A DNA stretch of 64,000 bases, taken from positions 1-64,000 of the forward strand of contig NZ_CAMIHZ010000003.1 of NCBI RefSeq assembly GCF_946222305.1. Reading direction: 5' to 3'. Shown piece after piece: positions 8,142 to 17,658 of this stretch; position 1 is the stretch's first letter, and each line of letters begins with the position of its first letter. The notes beneath the pieces are model-generated. The model was given only the letters and a program-made list of their open reading frames with translations, did no database searches and was not told where the DNA came from. The stretch is from an uncultured Corynebacterium sp. Its GTDB lineage: Bacteria; Actinomycetota; Actinomycetes; Mycobacteriales; Mycobacteriaceae. Both the position numbers and the translations under genes were made by a program.

Positions 8142-9092
8142 TTAACGGTTCTTGAGCTCCTCGGTAGCCTGTGGAGCAACCTGGAACAGGTCGCCGACGA
8201 TACCGAAGTCTGCGATTTCGAAGATGGAAGCCTCTTCGTCCTTGTTCACAGCAACGATGGTCTTGGAGGTCTGCATACCAGCCTTGTGCTGGATAGCACC
8301 GGAAATACCAAGAGCGATGTACAGGTTCGGGGACACGGTAACACCGGTCTGCCCAACCTGGAACTTGCCTGGGTAGAAGTCGGCGTCAACAGCAGCACGG
8401 GAAGCACCGACGGCACCGCCCAGCTCGTCTGCCAATGGCTCGACAACATCGGCGAAGCCCTCTGGACCGCCCACACCGCGACCACCGGAAACAACAATCT
8501 TCGCCTCGGTCAGCTCTGGGCGGTCGCCCTTCTCAGCTGGAGCGAAGGAGGTGATCTTTACAGCTGTTGGGCCCGGCTGAGGAAGTTCAACCTGCTGGAC
8601 GTTGCCAGCTGCGGCCTGTGGCTGTGGCTCAACCGAGCCTGGGCGGACTGCGAATACTGGGCTAGCGCCAGCAGCAGCAGTATCAACGGTGTACTCGCCA
8701 CCGAAGATGGACTTGGTTGCCTTGCCGTCGGCCTCGACAGCAACGGCGTCGTAGATCACGCCAGAGGAAACGCGGGCACCCACGCGGCCGGCGATCTCCA
8801 TGCCGGCAGCGGAAGCTGCAACGAAAACTGGAGCCTGCAGGTGCGCAGCCAGTCCGGAAACAGCATCAACGGAAGGCGTGATGAGGTAGTCGTCGACGAA
8901 ATCCGCCTCGGCAGCGTAGATCTCCTCGGCGCCAGCCTCAGCCAGAGCGGACTGAAGCTTCTCAGTGGTGCCTGGGGTGCCGACAACAACTGCGCCCACG
9001 GAACCGTAGACGCGAGCAGCGGTGATGAGCTCGGTGGTTACGCCACGCAGCTCACCTTCACCGTGCTCTACCAGTACTAGTGCATTAGCCAT
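8142..9092 (-). CDS. etfA: Electron transfer flavoprotein alpha subunit
   Basis: Carries FAD and, with EtfB, passes electrons from acyl-CoA and related dehydrogenases to the quinone pool. 316 residues; the C-terminal FAD domain shows VSGGRGVGGPEGF, GAVGASRAAVDADFYP, QVGQTGVTVSPNLYIALGIS and IVAVNKDEEASIFEIADFG, all classic EtfA elements. ATG 9092 follows AAGGA by about 11 bases. It lies 71 bases downstream of etfB and is very probably cotranscribed. Confidence 0.96.
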   Translation of the reverse strand: MANALVLVEHGEGELRGVTTELITAARVYGSVGAVVVGTPGTTEKLQSALAEAGAEEIYAAEADFVDDYLITPSVDAVSGLAAHLQAPVFVAASAAGMEIAGRVGARVSSGVIYDAVAVEADGKATKSIFGGEYTVDTAAAGASPVFAVRPGSVEPQPQAAAGNVQQVELPQPGPTAVKITSFAPAEKGDRPELTEAKIVVSGGRGVGGPEGFADVVEPLADELGGAVGASRAAVDADFYPGKFQVGQTGVTVSPNLYIALGISGAIQHKAGMQTSKTIVAVNKDEEASIFEIADFGIVGDLFQVAPQATEELKNR

Positions 9093-9163
9093 GGTGACAA
9101 AATCCTTACGTAGAGATAGATGTCAAAAAATTTTGACAGTTGGTTGTGGTTAGCGCGATTGGC

Positions 9164-9952
9164 TTAAACGAGCTTTTCCTTGACCAGGAACTCGACCAGC
9201 TTCTTACCGCCGTCGCCCTCGTCGGTGATGATCTCACCAGCGGACTTCGGTGGCTTAGGCGTAACGCCGGCAACGGAGGTGGTGGCGTTGTTCAGACCAA
9301 CGTTGGCAGCGTCCACTCCGATGTCGGACAGGGACAGCTCCTTGATGGTCTTCTTCTTGGCAGCCATGATGCCCTTGAACGCCGCAAAGCGTGGGGTTGG
9401 GGCCTTCTCCATGATGGAAACGATGGCTGGTGCAGGTGCCTCCAGCTCGAAGCGACCCTCGTCGACCTGACGAACGCCCTTCACGGTGTCGCCCTCAAGG
9501 GAAACCTCAGACAAGTGGGTCAGGGCTGGGACCTGGCGGTACTCTGCCAGCAGACCTGCCATGGAACCAGACGCACCGTCGGTGGAGGCGTTACCGGTGA
9601 CGATGAGCTTGATGTCCTCGATCTGGTTCAGAGCGTTAGTCAACGCCCATGCGGTACCGAGAGTGTCGGAACCAGCCAGAGCGTCATCGGTAACCAGAAT
9701 TGCCTCGTCGCAACCCAGGGACAGCGCCTTGCGCAGTGCCTCGGTGGAGCTTGCGGGCCCAACGGACAACACGATGACGTTGAGGGAGTCGTCTGCTTCC
9801 TTCAGGCGCAGAGCGGATTCCACGGCAAATTCGTTAATCTCGTCCAGCACCTTGTCCGCGGAATCGCGGTCCAGGGTGAAGTCGTCTTCCTTCAGCTTGC
9901 GCTCGGAGTAGGTGTCCGGCACCTGCTTGACCAGAACAACGATGTTCGACAT
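9164..9952 (-). CDS. etfB: Electron transfer flavoprotein beta subunit
   Basis: 262 residues from ATG 9952, where the family start (MSNIVVLVKQVPDTY) and a GAAGG binding site agree; an open frame to 10021 adds 23 unconserved residues. EtfB binds AMP and docks to the dehydrogenase partner. Conserved elements include NEFAVESALRLKE, the DTLGTAWALTNA region and the nucleotide-binding VTGNASTDGASGSMAGLLAEY. Forms the heterodimer with the etfA product. Confidence 0.96.
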   Translation of the reverse strand: MSNIVVLVKQVPDTYSERKLKEDDFTLDRDSADKVLDEINEFAVESALRLKEADDSLNVIVLSVGPASSTEALRKALSLGCDEAILVTDDALAGSDTLGTAWALTNALNQIEDIKLIVTGNASTDGASGSMAGLLAEYRQVPALTHLSEVSLEGDTVKGVRQVDEGRFELEAPAPAIVSIMEKAPTPRFAAFKGIMAAKKKTIKELSLSDIGVDAANVGLNNATTSVAGVTPKPPKSAGEIITDEGDGGKKLVEFLVKEKLV

Positions 9953-10082
9953 TCGTTGGCCTTCCTGATTGATTTTTGTGATTCGTAACCATGCTACCCA
10001 TAGGAACGTGACAATCGCCACAAGTTACAGATATTTTTTTATCCATACATCGCGCAGCGTTTGCTACCAGCGGAATCATGCC

Positions 10083-11276
10083 CTACCATCTTTCGGCTTC
10101 ACATATGAACGCCGTGGCACTCTTACCGATTCGTGTAATTACGACGGTCGCATCCCCTGGCCCCTTAAGCCTTAGCTTCTTGCGGAGTACGTCAGGATCA
10201 ACGTCTACTCCCCTCACCAAGATTTCAAGTTTGCCGACGCCCCTCGCCCCCAGCGCAGCACGCAACTTCTTGGTCGAAACTTCTTCCAACACCCGAAAGC
10301 CGCGCTCCCCCGCGGGAACGACATCCCCCGTCAGATAAGCAATCCGATGATCGAGTTGCCATAAACCATGCTGAGCCGCGTAATGCTTGACCAACCCAGC
10401 GCGCACAATCCCCCCGTCGGGGTCGATGATGTACTTACCGGGCGCACCCTCCTCAACTTCTCCGTCCATCTCGGAGGTGATGACCATGGGCGCTTTCCCG
10501 CCACGCATCACCACTGCGCGCCGCAGAAGCCCGGTTTGCTCTCCCCCATTTCTGTTCGCCGCCAGCCCAGGGGTGTAAACGCACGCCTCCTTGACCTGCC
10601 GATCTACACTCACGACATCTACCATGCCGGCCCATTCACGCACGTCGTTGAAATCAATTCCCGGCGCGCACTTGATCGCGAATTCAGTCCCCTCCCCATG
10701 TGCCGCCCGCAGGTCCTCGATGGAGGGAACAACATCCGCCAGTGAGTTGATACGCCCCGAGGAGTTCCTTCGCGCCGGATCTGCCACTACTACGTCAGCG
10801 GTGGCTGCGGGCAGGGTGGCGTCGGAACAAAAAAGACCAACGTGCGGCACATTGCGTCTAGCCATCCGCAGCCGAGCCAAGTCCAGGTCGGAGCCGATAG
10901 CTTCCAGCCCTGCTGCGTGGAGGCTGTGCAGTTCAGTGCCCACGCTGCAGGTCACGTCCGCAATCCGGCCTACCTGCAGGTCGGCTAGGTGCTGTGCTCG
11001 CCACCGAGCGACGGGTTCTGGGGTCGCCTGTTGGATCGCGTCGTTGTCTGCCCACCAGGTAGTCGCCACTTCCGGATTCATCTTTTGTGACGCCGCCCTG
11101 CGCGCCAACATCAGTTCCACCAGTGCGCGGGCATACTCGCCGACATCTTTGCGAAGGATCGCGATATCGGACAGCATTGATTTCTTACTCAATGTCAGCT
11201 TGGAAGCTATGCCACCAGGTTCTGCGGCCTCGGGGTGCGCGAAAAGGTAGTCGAGTTCAGCGTGGGTAAAAGACAT
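10083..11276 (-). CDS. Class I SAM-dependent methyltransferase with THUMP-like C-terminal domain
   Basis: 397 residues from ATG 11276 (MSFTHAELDYLF); the frame is open to 11327 but that would overlap the NUDIX gene. A helical N-terminal domain precedes a Rossmann methyltransferase core: the SAM site is probably VTCSVGTELHSLHAAGLEAIGSD with the acidic residue in GSDLD, and DVVVADPARR stands where an NPPY-type motif is expected. The C-terminal ~70 residues (LEILVRGVDVDPDVLRKKLRLKG) match the THUMP-like domain that accompanies this actinobacterial family. An RNA substrate is inferred from that domain. Start not certain: no strong ribosome binding site. Confidence 0.82.
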   Translation of the reverse strand: MSFTHAELDYLFAHPEAAEPGGIASKLTLSKKSMLSDIAILRKDVGEYARALVELMLARRAASQKMNPEVATTWWADNDAIQQATPEPVARWRAQHLADLQVGRIADVTCSVGTELHSLHAAGLEAIGSDLDLARLRMARRNVPHVGLFCSDATLPAATADVVVADPARRNSSGRINSLADVVPSIEDLRAAHGEGTEFAIKCAPGIDFNDVREWAGMVDVVSVDRQVKEACVYTPGLAANRNGGEQTGLLRRAVVMRGGKAPMVITSEMDGEVEEGAPGKYIIDPDGGIVRAGLVKHYAAQHGLWQLDHRIAYLTGDVVPAGERGFRVLEEVSTKKLRAALGARGVGKLEILVRGVDVDPDVLRKKLRLKGPGDATVVITRIGKSATAFICEAERW

Positions 11277-11295
11277 GTATGAACGGTGGAAAAGG

Positions 11296-12207
11296 TTACT
11301 GCAGGAAGCTTCCGGGGCGGTGTTCAAATGGATGTTCGGGTAAGTCCGCGGGGTCTACGGCGAACTTCATTCCCGGCGCGAAGTGGCGCTTCGGGGTCCC
11401 ATACATCTGCGTTTCCATGAGGTAGTACTCCGCCATGTAGGGCTCGTCGACTGGTTCGGCCAGCACGGGATCGACGGAGATATTGGCGGAGAAGTCGAGG
11501 ACCTCTTGGACAGTGCGAAACGTATCCAACAACTTGAGTTGTGCCCAGGTGGGAGGCATAAGGCCGATCTTGCGTGCTCGCCAGCCGTCGAGCAGCGTGG
11601 AGGGGCGGAACCAGCCAGTGGAGGTGGCTTCGCGTGTATCGCCACAGGTCTGTTGGCCCTCGGGCAGGGCGGCGACAAAGAACGCCGTGTCGTAACGAAT
11701 GGGTTGTTCCTTAGGGGTAACCCAGTTGGCCCAGGGACGCACGAGGTCACTGCGTAGCACCAACGTGTTGTTGTGCATGAAGTCGGTGAAGCTCAGTTGG
11801 TGATTTTCCAACTGGCAGCGTTCGTCCTGATAGGGCGTGGTATCCCCCACAATGGTTCCGTCTAGTCGCCCAGCTAAGAGGGTGCCGGATTCTTCGAAGG
11901 TCTCCCGGACGGCGGCACACACGAGGGCGCGCGCGATCGCTGGAGATTTTTGGAGCCGTTCGGCCCACCATGCCACTTCGGGGCCTTGCCATTGAACCTC
12001 TGGCGAGTCTTGTCCATCACCATCTACGTCACCGGGCATATCGCGGGAATCCACTCCACCGCCGGGGAACACAGTCATCTGCGGGCAAAATGCCATGGTG
12101 GACGCGCGCTCTTGGACATAAACCTCCGGTCCCGACAACGTATCGCGCAGCAGAATCACTGTCGATGCGTGTCGGGGCTCAACTGGTCCAAGACGGTGAG
12201 GGCTCAT
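11296..12207 (-). CDS. NUDIX hydrolase (NUDT7/NUDT19-like)
   Basis: 303 residues. The NUDIX box is split: GGGV at about residues 49-52 and AAVRETFEESGTLL at about 99-112, separated by a long insertion as in the NUDT19/RP2 branch rather than the usual 23-residue box. The metal-binding RExxEE glutamates are intact. Family members cleave nucleoside diphosphates linked to another group, coenzyme A in several animal homologues; the substrate here is unknown. Start ATG 12207 is supported by TAGGAT 8 bases upstream. It ends 19 bases before the methyltransferase start. Confidence 0.87.
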   Translation of the reverse strand: MSPHRLGPVEPRHASTVILLRDTLSGPEVYVQERASTMAFCPQMTVFPGGGVDSRDMPGDVDGDGQDSPEVQWQGPEVAWWAERLQKSPAIARALVCAAVRETFEESGTLLAGRLDGTIVGDTTPYQDERCQLENHQLSFTDFMHNNTLVLRSDLVRPWANWVTPKEQPIRYDTAFFVAALPEGQQTCGDTREATSTGWFRPSTLLDGWRARKIGLMPPTWAQLKLLDTFRTVQEVLDFSANISVDPVLAEPVDEPYMAEYYLMETQMYGTPKRHFAPGMKFAVDPADLPEHPFEHRPGSFLQ

Positions 12208-12215
12208 AGTTGCCC

Positions 12216-12221
12216 ATCCTA
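12216..12221 (-). promoter_or_regulatory. -10 hexamer TAGGAT of the NUDIX gene (leaderless)
   Basis: TAGGAT on the minus strand ends 8 bases before ATG 12207, inside the 18-base spacer after the ABC ATPase stop. Confidence 0.5.
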
Positions 12222-12225
12222 GCCA

Positions 12226-13119
12226 TTAGTCCCGGCGCGAGGCGCTCGATCGGTGATTGCCTCCGCGGCGCACACGGCGGGCAAACCAGCGACCACCGTC
12301 TTGGTGAACCTCGATGGGCTGGTGGTAAGTGCGGGTGAGGTTCTCGCTCGTCATGACGTCCTCCAGCAGGCCTTGGGCGATCACGTGACCTTCGTCGAGA
12401 AGCATTGCGTGGGTGAATCCCGGTGGAATTTCTTCGACGTGGTGGGTGATCATCACGATCGCTGGAGAATCTGGATCGGCGGCCAGTTCGCTGAGCAGTT
12501 CAATGAGGTCCTCGCGACCGCCGAGATCGAGACCTGCGCCAGGTTCATCGAGCAGCAGAAGCTCGGGATCCGTCATGAGCGCTCGGGCGATGAGGGTGCG
12601 CTTGCGTTCTCCTTCGGAGAGGGTCCCCCACTTTCTATCGGCCAAGTGGATTGCCCCGACGGACTCCAAGATCTCCACCACACGATCTTCATCCATGTCT
12701 TCGTAGTTTTCGCGCCAACGACCGAGCACATCGTAACCCGCGGAGATCACCAGATCCGCTACGCGTTCGTCGTTGGGAATGCGTTGGGCAAGAGCGGAGG
12801 AGCTCATTCCAATCGCCGTGCGGATTTCTCGCAGGTCAACCTTCCCCATTTGCTCGCCCACGAGGCGGACCGTTCCTGTGCTGGGAAACATCTGTGCACT
12901 GGCAACCCGCATCAGTGTGGTCTTACCCGCCCCATTAGGTCCGATGACGATCCAACGTTCATCGAGCTCTACTTGCCAATCCAGGGGCGACAGGATGGCG
13001 TTTCCCTCCCGAACCACGGAAACCCCGTGCATATCGATCATGATGTCTTCATCAACCGCAGCTTCTGTGGCTGGGCTGGAAATGAGGGGGGAAGCCGATG
13101 GAGTGCGATCAACAGTCAT
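12226..13119 (-). CDS. ABC-type ATP-binding protein, solitary
   Basis: 297 residues. Walker A GPNGAGKT (about 60-67), ABC signature LSEGERKR (about 166), Walker B LLLLDEPGAGLD and H-loop ITHHVEE are all present. No permease or binding protein gene is near, and the protein has no membrane segments. It resembles the ModF/YbbA-like single-domain ATPases that sit beside glgE in corynebacteria. Either it energises a permease encoded elsewhere or it has a non-transport role. The C-terminus is basic (ARRVRRGGNHRSSASRRD), which could contact RNA or lipid; speculative. Confidence 0.85.
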   Translation of the reverse strand: MTVDRTPSASPLISSPATEAAVDEDIMIDMHGVSVVREGNAILSPLDWQVELDERWIVIGPNGAGKTTLMRVASAQMFPSTGTVRLVGEQMGKVDLREIRTAIGMSSSALAQRIPNDERVADLVISAGYDVLGRWRENYEDMDEDRVVEILESVGAIHLADRKWGTLSEGERKRTLIARALMTDPELLLLDEPGAGLDLGGREDLIELLSELAADPDSPAIVMITHHVEEIPPGFTHAMLLDEGHVIAQGLLEDVMTSENLTRTYHQPIEVHQDGGRWFARRVRRGGNHRSSASRRD

Positions 13120-13169
13120 ACCTCTTATCGTGCCCGAAAATTCACCCAGCCGAAACTACCGCCACCCAT

Positions 13170-13175
13170 TAGGCT
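13170..13175 (+). promoter_or_regulatory. -10 hexamer TAGGCT of glgE (leaderless)
   Basis: TAGGCT ends 8 bases before ATG 13184. A GGAG lies only 3 bases from the start, too close for normal ribosome binding. Confidence 0.5.
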
Positions 13176-13183
13176 TTGGAGAT

Positions 13184-15208
13184 ATGCACACATTCCCTCG
13201 GTTGGGCGTGGACAATATCCACCCCGTCATCATGGAAGGCACCGTTCCGGCCAAAGCACTAGTCGGCCAAGTCATGCCCATCCGGGCGACCGTCTGGCGC
13301 GAAGGCCACGATGCAATCTCCGCCACGCTGGTAGTTCGGCGCCCAGCCGGCGCGGAAGGCGGCCGCACCAAGGTCACCATGGTGCCTGACCCGAATAACC
13401 CCGATCACCGCCACGCCACCATCATTCCCGACGTCCCCGGGCTGTGGACCTACCGAGTAGATGTGTGGTCCGATCCGATCGCCACGTGGAAAAACGCTGT
13501 GGAGAAGAAGTTCGCGGCAGGCCAGGATGCGGAGACCATGGCCAACGACCTCGAAGTTGGTGCTCGGTTGTTTGAACGCGCCGTAGAAAAGGTCTCCCGC
13601 GCCGCCGTTCCCACGGTAAATCAGGTGGTGAAGTCCCTCCGGGATGCAGAACTCCCCTTGCAAGACCGCATCGCTCCTGCTTTCACAGATGAGGTCACGC
13701 AAGCGTTAGATCGCCGCCCTCTGCGGGACTTGCTCACGAAGGGCCGTGAGTTCGAGATTTTGGTGGAGCCGGTCGAAAGTGGCGTCGGTGCTTGGTATGA
13801 GTTCTTCCCCCGTTCAACCGGTGGTATCGATGAGCACGGCAAGCCGCTGCACGGCACGTTCACAACCGCGGAAAAGGAACTACCTCGCATTGCCGGGATG
13901 GGGTTCGACACGATCTACCTGCCGCCGATCCACCCGATTGGCAAGATCAACCGCAAGGGCAAGAACAATACGCTCACGCCCACCGCCGAAGACGTGGGCT
14001 CACCATGGGCGATTGGTAGCGACGAGGGTGGTCACGAGGCCGTACACCCGCAGCTGGGCACGGTGGAAGATTTCACGCACTTCGTCGCCACCGCCCGGGA
14101 CCACGGTTTGCGCGTGGCTTTGGACTTGGCGCTGCAGTGCGCGCCGGACCACCCGTGGGCTAAGGCTCACCCCGAATGGTTCACGGTGCTGCCCGATGGG
14201 CACATCGCGTACGCGGAAAACCCGCCGAAGAAGTACCAAGACATCTACCCTCTGAACTTCGACAACGATCCGGAAGGTATCTACCACGCAGTATTGGAGG
14301 TGGTGCGCCTGTGGATTGAACGCGGCGTGCGCGTGTTCCGCGTGGATAACCCTCACACCAAACCCACGAATTTCTGGCACTGGCTCATCGGCACGATCCA
14401 CGAAGAATTCCCGGGCGTGGTGTTCCTCGCCGAGGCGTTTACGCGCCCACCGCGACTGTACGGTCTGGCGAAGGCGGGCTTCACCCAGTCCTATAGCTAC
14501 TTCACATGGAAGACCACAAAGGAAGAACTGACCGAATTCGCCACTGACGTCGCCGATGGCGCCGATGTCTTCCGCCCCAACCTGTTCGTCAACACCCCGG
14601 ATATCCTGCACGAATCCCTGCAGACTGGTGGTCGCGCGATGTTCGCCATCCGTGCTGCGCTGGCAGCGACCATGAGTCCACTGTGGGGAGTGTACTCCGG
14701 TTACGAACTCTACGAGTCCACCCCGGCGCACGAAGGCAGCGAGGAATACCTCGATAGTGAGAAGTACGAGCTGCGTCCTAGGGATTTTGACGCCGAAGAT
14801 TCCCTGGCCCCGTGGCTCACACGGTTGAACGAGATCCGTCACACCAACCCCGCGTTACTGCAGCAGCGGAACCTGCACATCCACGAGACCTCCAACGATC
14901 AACTGCTGGCGTATTCGCGGGTGGATGCCATCACCGGCAATGCGCTGTTGGTTGTCATCACCCTGGACTCGCATGAAATCCAAGAGGGCTCGGTCACGCT
15001 AGATCTCGAGGCCCTAGGGTTGGATGGTCACGAGTCGTTTGAGGTAACCGATCTGGTTACGCAACAAACCTGGGATTGGGGCGAGGAAAACTACATCCGC
15101 TTGGACCCGAATTTCGAAGTCGCCCACATCGTGCAGCTGCCGGTGATTCCCGAACATTTGCGCATGGCCACCACTTTCCGCCAAGACGAGTACGACCCTC
15201 GCAGGTAA
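13184..15208 (+). CDS. glgE: Alpha-1,4-glucan:maltose-1-phosphate maltosyltransferase GlgE
   Basis: Transfers maltosyl units from maltose-1-phosphate to alpha-glucan chains (GH13 subfamily 3). I chose ATG 13184 (674 residues); the open frame reaches back to 12773 but that part is antisense to the ABC ATPase. The protein has the N-terminal beta domain (RATVWREGHDAISATLVVRR), the GH13 barrel with the nucleophile aspartate in VFRVDNPHTKP (about 387), the acid/base glutamate in FLAEAFTRPP (about 416) and a third aspartate in NTPDILHE (about 473), and a C-terminal beta domain. glgB follows 11 bases later, giving the elongating and branching pair of the GlgE pathway. Confidence 0.95.
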   Translation: MHTFPRLGVDNIHPVIMEGTVPAKALVGQVMPIRATVWREGHDAISATLVVRRPAGAEGGRTKVTMVPDPNNPDHRHATIIPDVPGLWTYRVDVWSDPIATWKNAVEKKFAAGQDAETMANDLEVGARLFERAVEKVSRAAVPTVNQVVKSLRDAELPLQDRIAPAFTDEVTQALDRRPLRDLLTKGREFEILVEPVESGVGAWYEFFPRSTGGIDEHGKPLHGTFTTAEKELPRIAGMGFDTIYLPPIHPIGKINRKGKNNTLTPTAEDVGSPWAIGSDEGGHEAVHPQLGTVEDFTHFVATARDHGLRVALDLALQCAPDHPWAKAHPEWFTVLPDGHIAYAENPPKKYQDIYPLNFDNDPEGIYHAVLEVVRLWIERGVRVFRVDNPHTKPTNFWHWLIGTIHEEFPGVVFLAEAFTRPPRLYGLAKAGFTQSYSYFTWKTTKEELTEFATDVADGADVFRPNLFVNTPDILHESLQTGGRAMFAIRAALAATMSPLWGVYSGYELYESTPAHEGSEEYLDSEKYELRPRDFDAEDSLAPWLTRLNEIRHTNPALLQQRNLHIHETSNDQLLAYSRVDAITGNALLVVITLDSHEIQEGSVTLDLEALGLDGHESFEVTDLVTQQTWDWGEENYIRLDPNFEVAHIVQLPVIPEHLRMATTFRQDEYDPRR

Positions 15209-15211
15209 ACT
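15206..15211 (+). promoter_or_regulatory. -10 hexamer TAAACT of glgB, overlapping the glgE stop
   Basis: TAAACT ends 8 bases before ATG 15220; its TAA is the stop codon of glgE. glgB may therefore have its own leaderless promoter inside the operon. Confidence 0.45.
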
Positions 15212-15219
15212 CAAGTCTT

Positions 15220-17424
15220 ATGACTAACCACACCCCCCACGTACTCATCGATGACAACGACCGCGTGCGTCTAGTTGAGCGCCGGCACCACGCACCGCAT
15301 GACGTACTGGGGGTTCACCGTTTAGACGACGAACGCGGAGTACTGCGCACCGTGCAATGCGGGGCCAGTGCCGTCCACGCCCGATTGAACCCTTCGGGCG
15401 ACGAAGTGGCGTTGCAATCCCTCGGCGATGATCTATTTGCCGCGGCATTGCCACTCCCCGCGGATGCCGTGGAAACCTACGAGCTGGTGGTCACGTGGGC
15501 GGACGGCTCGGAACACACCATCGATCGTGACCCCTACCGTCAGCCTCCCACTGTGGGTGAGGTCGATCGACACTTGATCGGCGAGGGGCGACATGAACGC
15601 CTCTGGGAAGTCCTCGGTGCACACGTGTACGAAGATGGCCTGTGCTCATTTGCGGTATGGGCGCCACACGCCGCCGGTGTCGCAGTCATCGGCGACTTCA
15701 ACGGCTGGAATCCCCGCCAGCACCCCATGCGTGCACTGGGTAGCTCCGGGATTTGGGAGCTGAGCCTGCCGGGAGTGCCCGATGGAGCCGTTTACAAATT
15801 CCAGATCACCACGGGTGATGGTGTTCACCTTGATAAGGCCGATCCCATGGCCCGCCTTGCAGAACGCTCCCCTGCCACCGGCAGTGTGGTGGTCACTCCC
15901 TCCCGCTACCAGTGGAACGATGGCGCTTGGTTGGCCGAACGCGCAACGGCAGAACATGACCTCAACCCCATGAGTATCTACGAGGTGCACCTCGGCAGTT
16001 GGCGCAGGGGATTGAGCTACCAAGACATGGCCACGGAACTGGTCGGCTACGTGCGAGACAAGGGTTTCACGCACGTCGAACTCATGGGCATTTCCGAACA
16101 CCCCTATGAGCCTTCATGGGGTTACCAAGTCACTAGCTACTACGCACCGAACAACCGTTTCGGCTCGCCCGATGACCTCCGGGCTCTCATCGACGCTTTC
16201 CACCAAGCCGGCATCGGCGTGATTATGGATTGGGTTCCCGGACACTTCCCCAAGGATGAATGGGCACTGGGCAAGTTCGATGGCGAAGCGTGTTACGAAC
16301 ACCCCGATCCTCGTCGCGGTGAGCAGCCGGACTGGGGAACCTACGTCTTCGACTTCGGTCGGGCCGAGGTGCGAAACTTCCTCGTAGCAAACGCCTTGTA
16401 CTGGTGCCGTGAGTTCCACATTGATGGCTTGCGAGTGGATGCGGTGGCGTCGATGCTATACCTCGACTACTCCCGCGAAGAAGGCCAGTGGCTCCCCAAT
16501 ATCTACGGCGGCCGAGAAAACCTCGATGCCGTGAGCTTCCTGCAGGAGATGAACGCTACGGTGCACCGCGACAGCCCGGGTGTGCTGACCATCGCGGAGG
16601 AATCCACCTCTTGGCCTGGCGTAACCACCCCCACCAGCGACAATGGTTTGGGCTTCAGCTTGAAGTGGAACATGGGTTGGATGCACGACACTTTGGAGTA
16701 TGTGCAGCGCGACCCCATTCACCGCAGCCATCACCACGGTGAAATTACGTTCTCGATGGTTTATGCCTACTCCGAGAAGTATGTGCTTCCCATCAGCCAC
16801 GATGAGGTCGTCCACGGCAAGGGCACGTTGTGGTCGCGCATGCCAGCCGGCCACAGCTGGGACCGAGCGGCCATGGTGCGCACGCTACTGGCATACATGT
16901 GGACCCACCCGGGCAAGAAACTCTTGTTCCAGGGTCAAGAATGGGGCCAGGGTGCTGAATGGAATGAGTCCCGCGGCCTCGATTGGGCCGATCTGGAAGG
17001 CTGGGAAGGTGAATTCCACCGGGGCATCTCTGGCCTCGTCGGTCAGCTCAACCAGCTGTACACCTCGCTGCCCGCCTTGAGTTCTAGCGATCACGACCCG
17101 CAAGGCTTTAGGTGGATCGCCGCTGATGATGCGGGAAACAATGTTCTTTCCTACCTTCGACGCCACGCTCTGCCCGACGGCAGCGAACAGTGGGTAGCTT
17201 GCGTGGTCAACTTCTCGGGCTGCACGCACGAAAATTACCGGATCGGCCTGCCTGTTGCGGGCCAGTGGCACGAAGTGCTCAATACCGATGCCAGCGAGTT
17301 CGAGGGTGCCGGTCGAGCAGTGGGGCATGGACTAAACGCGCATGGGCCTGGTTCCCATGGGCTGGACTACAGCGCCCACCTGGATATCCCCGCCCACAGT
17401 GCGCAGGTGTTCCTCCTCGGCTAG
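15220..17424 (+). CDS. glgB: 1,4-alpha-glucan branching enzyme GlgB
   Basis: Makes the alpha-1,6 branches of glycogen-type glucan. 734 residues from ATG 15220; the frame is open to 15076 but that is inside glgE. Order of parts: N-terminal beta domain, CBM48 (YEDGLCSFAVWAPHAAGVAVIGDFNGW), GH13 barrel and C-terminal beta domain. Catalytic residues are visible in DGLRVDAVASMLYLDY (Asp about 406), LTIAEEST (Glu about 459) and ISHDEVVHGKGTL (Asp about 526). Works directly with GlgE. Weak ribosome binding site, consistent with leaderless or coupled translation. Confidence 0.96.
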   Translation: MTNHTPHVLIDDNDRVRLVERRHHAPHDVLGVHRLDDERGVLRTVQCGASAVHARLNPSGDEVALQSLGDDLFAAALPLPADAVETYELVVTWADGSEHTIDRDPYRQPPTVGEVDRHLIGEGRHERLWEVLGAHVYEDGLCSFAVWAPHAAGVAVIGDFNGWNPRQHPMRALGSSGIWELSLPGVPDGAVYKFQITTGDGVHLDKADPMARLAERSPATGSVVVTPSRYQWNDGAWLAERATAEHDLNPMSIYEVHLGSWRRGLSYQDMATELVGYVRDKGFTHVELMGISEHPYEPSWGYQVTSYYAPNNRFGSPDDLRALIDAFHQAGIGVIMDWVPGHFPKDEWALGKFDGEACYEHPDPRRGEQPDWGTYVFDFGRAEVRNFLVANALYWCREFHIDGLRVDAVASMLYLDYSREEGQWLPNIYGGRENLDAVSFLQEMNATVHRDSPGVLTIAEESTSWPGVTTPTSDNGLGFSLKWNMGWMHDTLEYVQRDPIHRSHHHGEITFSMVYAYSEKYVLPISHDEVVHGKGTLWSRMPAGHSWDRAAMVRTLLAYMWTHPGKKLLFQGQEWGQGAEWNESRGLDWADLEGWEGEFHRGISGLVGQLNQLYTSLPALSSSDHDPQGFRWIAADDAGNNVLSYLRRHALPDGSEQWVACVVNFSGCTHENYRIGLPVAGQWHEVLNTDASEFEGAGRAVGHGLNAHGPGSHGLDYSAHLDIPAHSAQVFLLG

Positions 17425-17431
17425 GGCATTT

Positions 17432-17464
17432 TGCCTCACTACGGGGGTTGCTCCCGGCTGAGGT
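17432..17464 (+). terminator. Hairpin after glgB, possible terminator
   Basis: CCTCA...TGAGG outer stem with an inner CGGG/CCCG stem begins 8 bases after the glgB stop. No clear T-run follows, so this may be a weak or Rho-assisted terminator. Confidence 0.35.
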
Positions 17465-17548
17465 AATCCGTCTCGGGTGGAGGTAGTCTGCTGCAGCTGC
17501 TGCGAGCGCAACGCCCAACCCCACTCCCCTTCCCAGCACAAATACAAA

Positions 17549-17580
17549 GCGCCGAGCCCTAGATGCCTGGGGCTCGGCGC
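17549..17580 (-). terminator. Terminator of the secreted-protein gene
   Basis: GCGCCGAGCCC (17549-17559) pairs with GGGCTCGGCGC (17570-17580). On the minus strand the stem is followed by TTTGTATTTG, about 80 bases after the stop codon at 17659. Confidence 0.75.
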
Positions 17581-17658
17581 CATTGCTATCGCGGTGTCTC
17601 GATACTTGGCCAATGTGTTATTGGGCAAGCTTCTAGGCTCCGCGCAGTCCGCTTGTGG

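Noticed and set aside
8286..9080. 264-codon plus-strand frame
   Set aside because: Antisense to etfA.
12773..13183. Upstream extension of the glgE frame by 137 codons
   Set aside because: It is antisense to the ABC ATPase and unlike the GlgE N-terminus; a TANNNT box supports ATG 13184.
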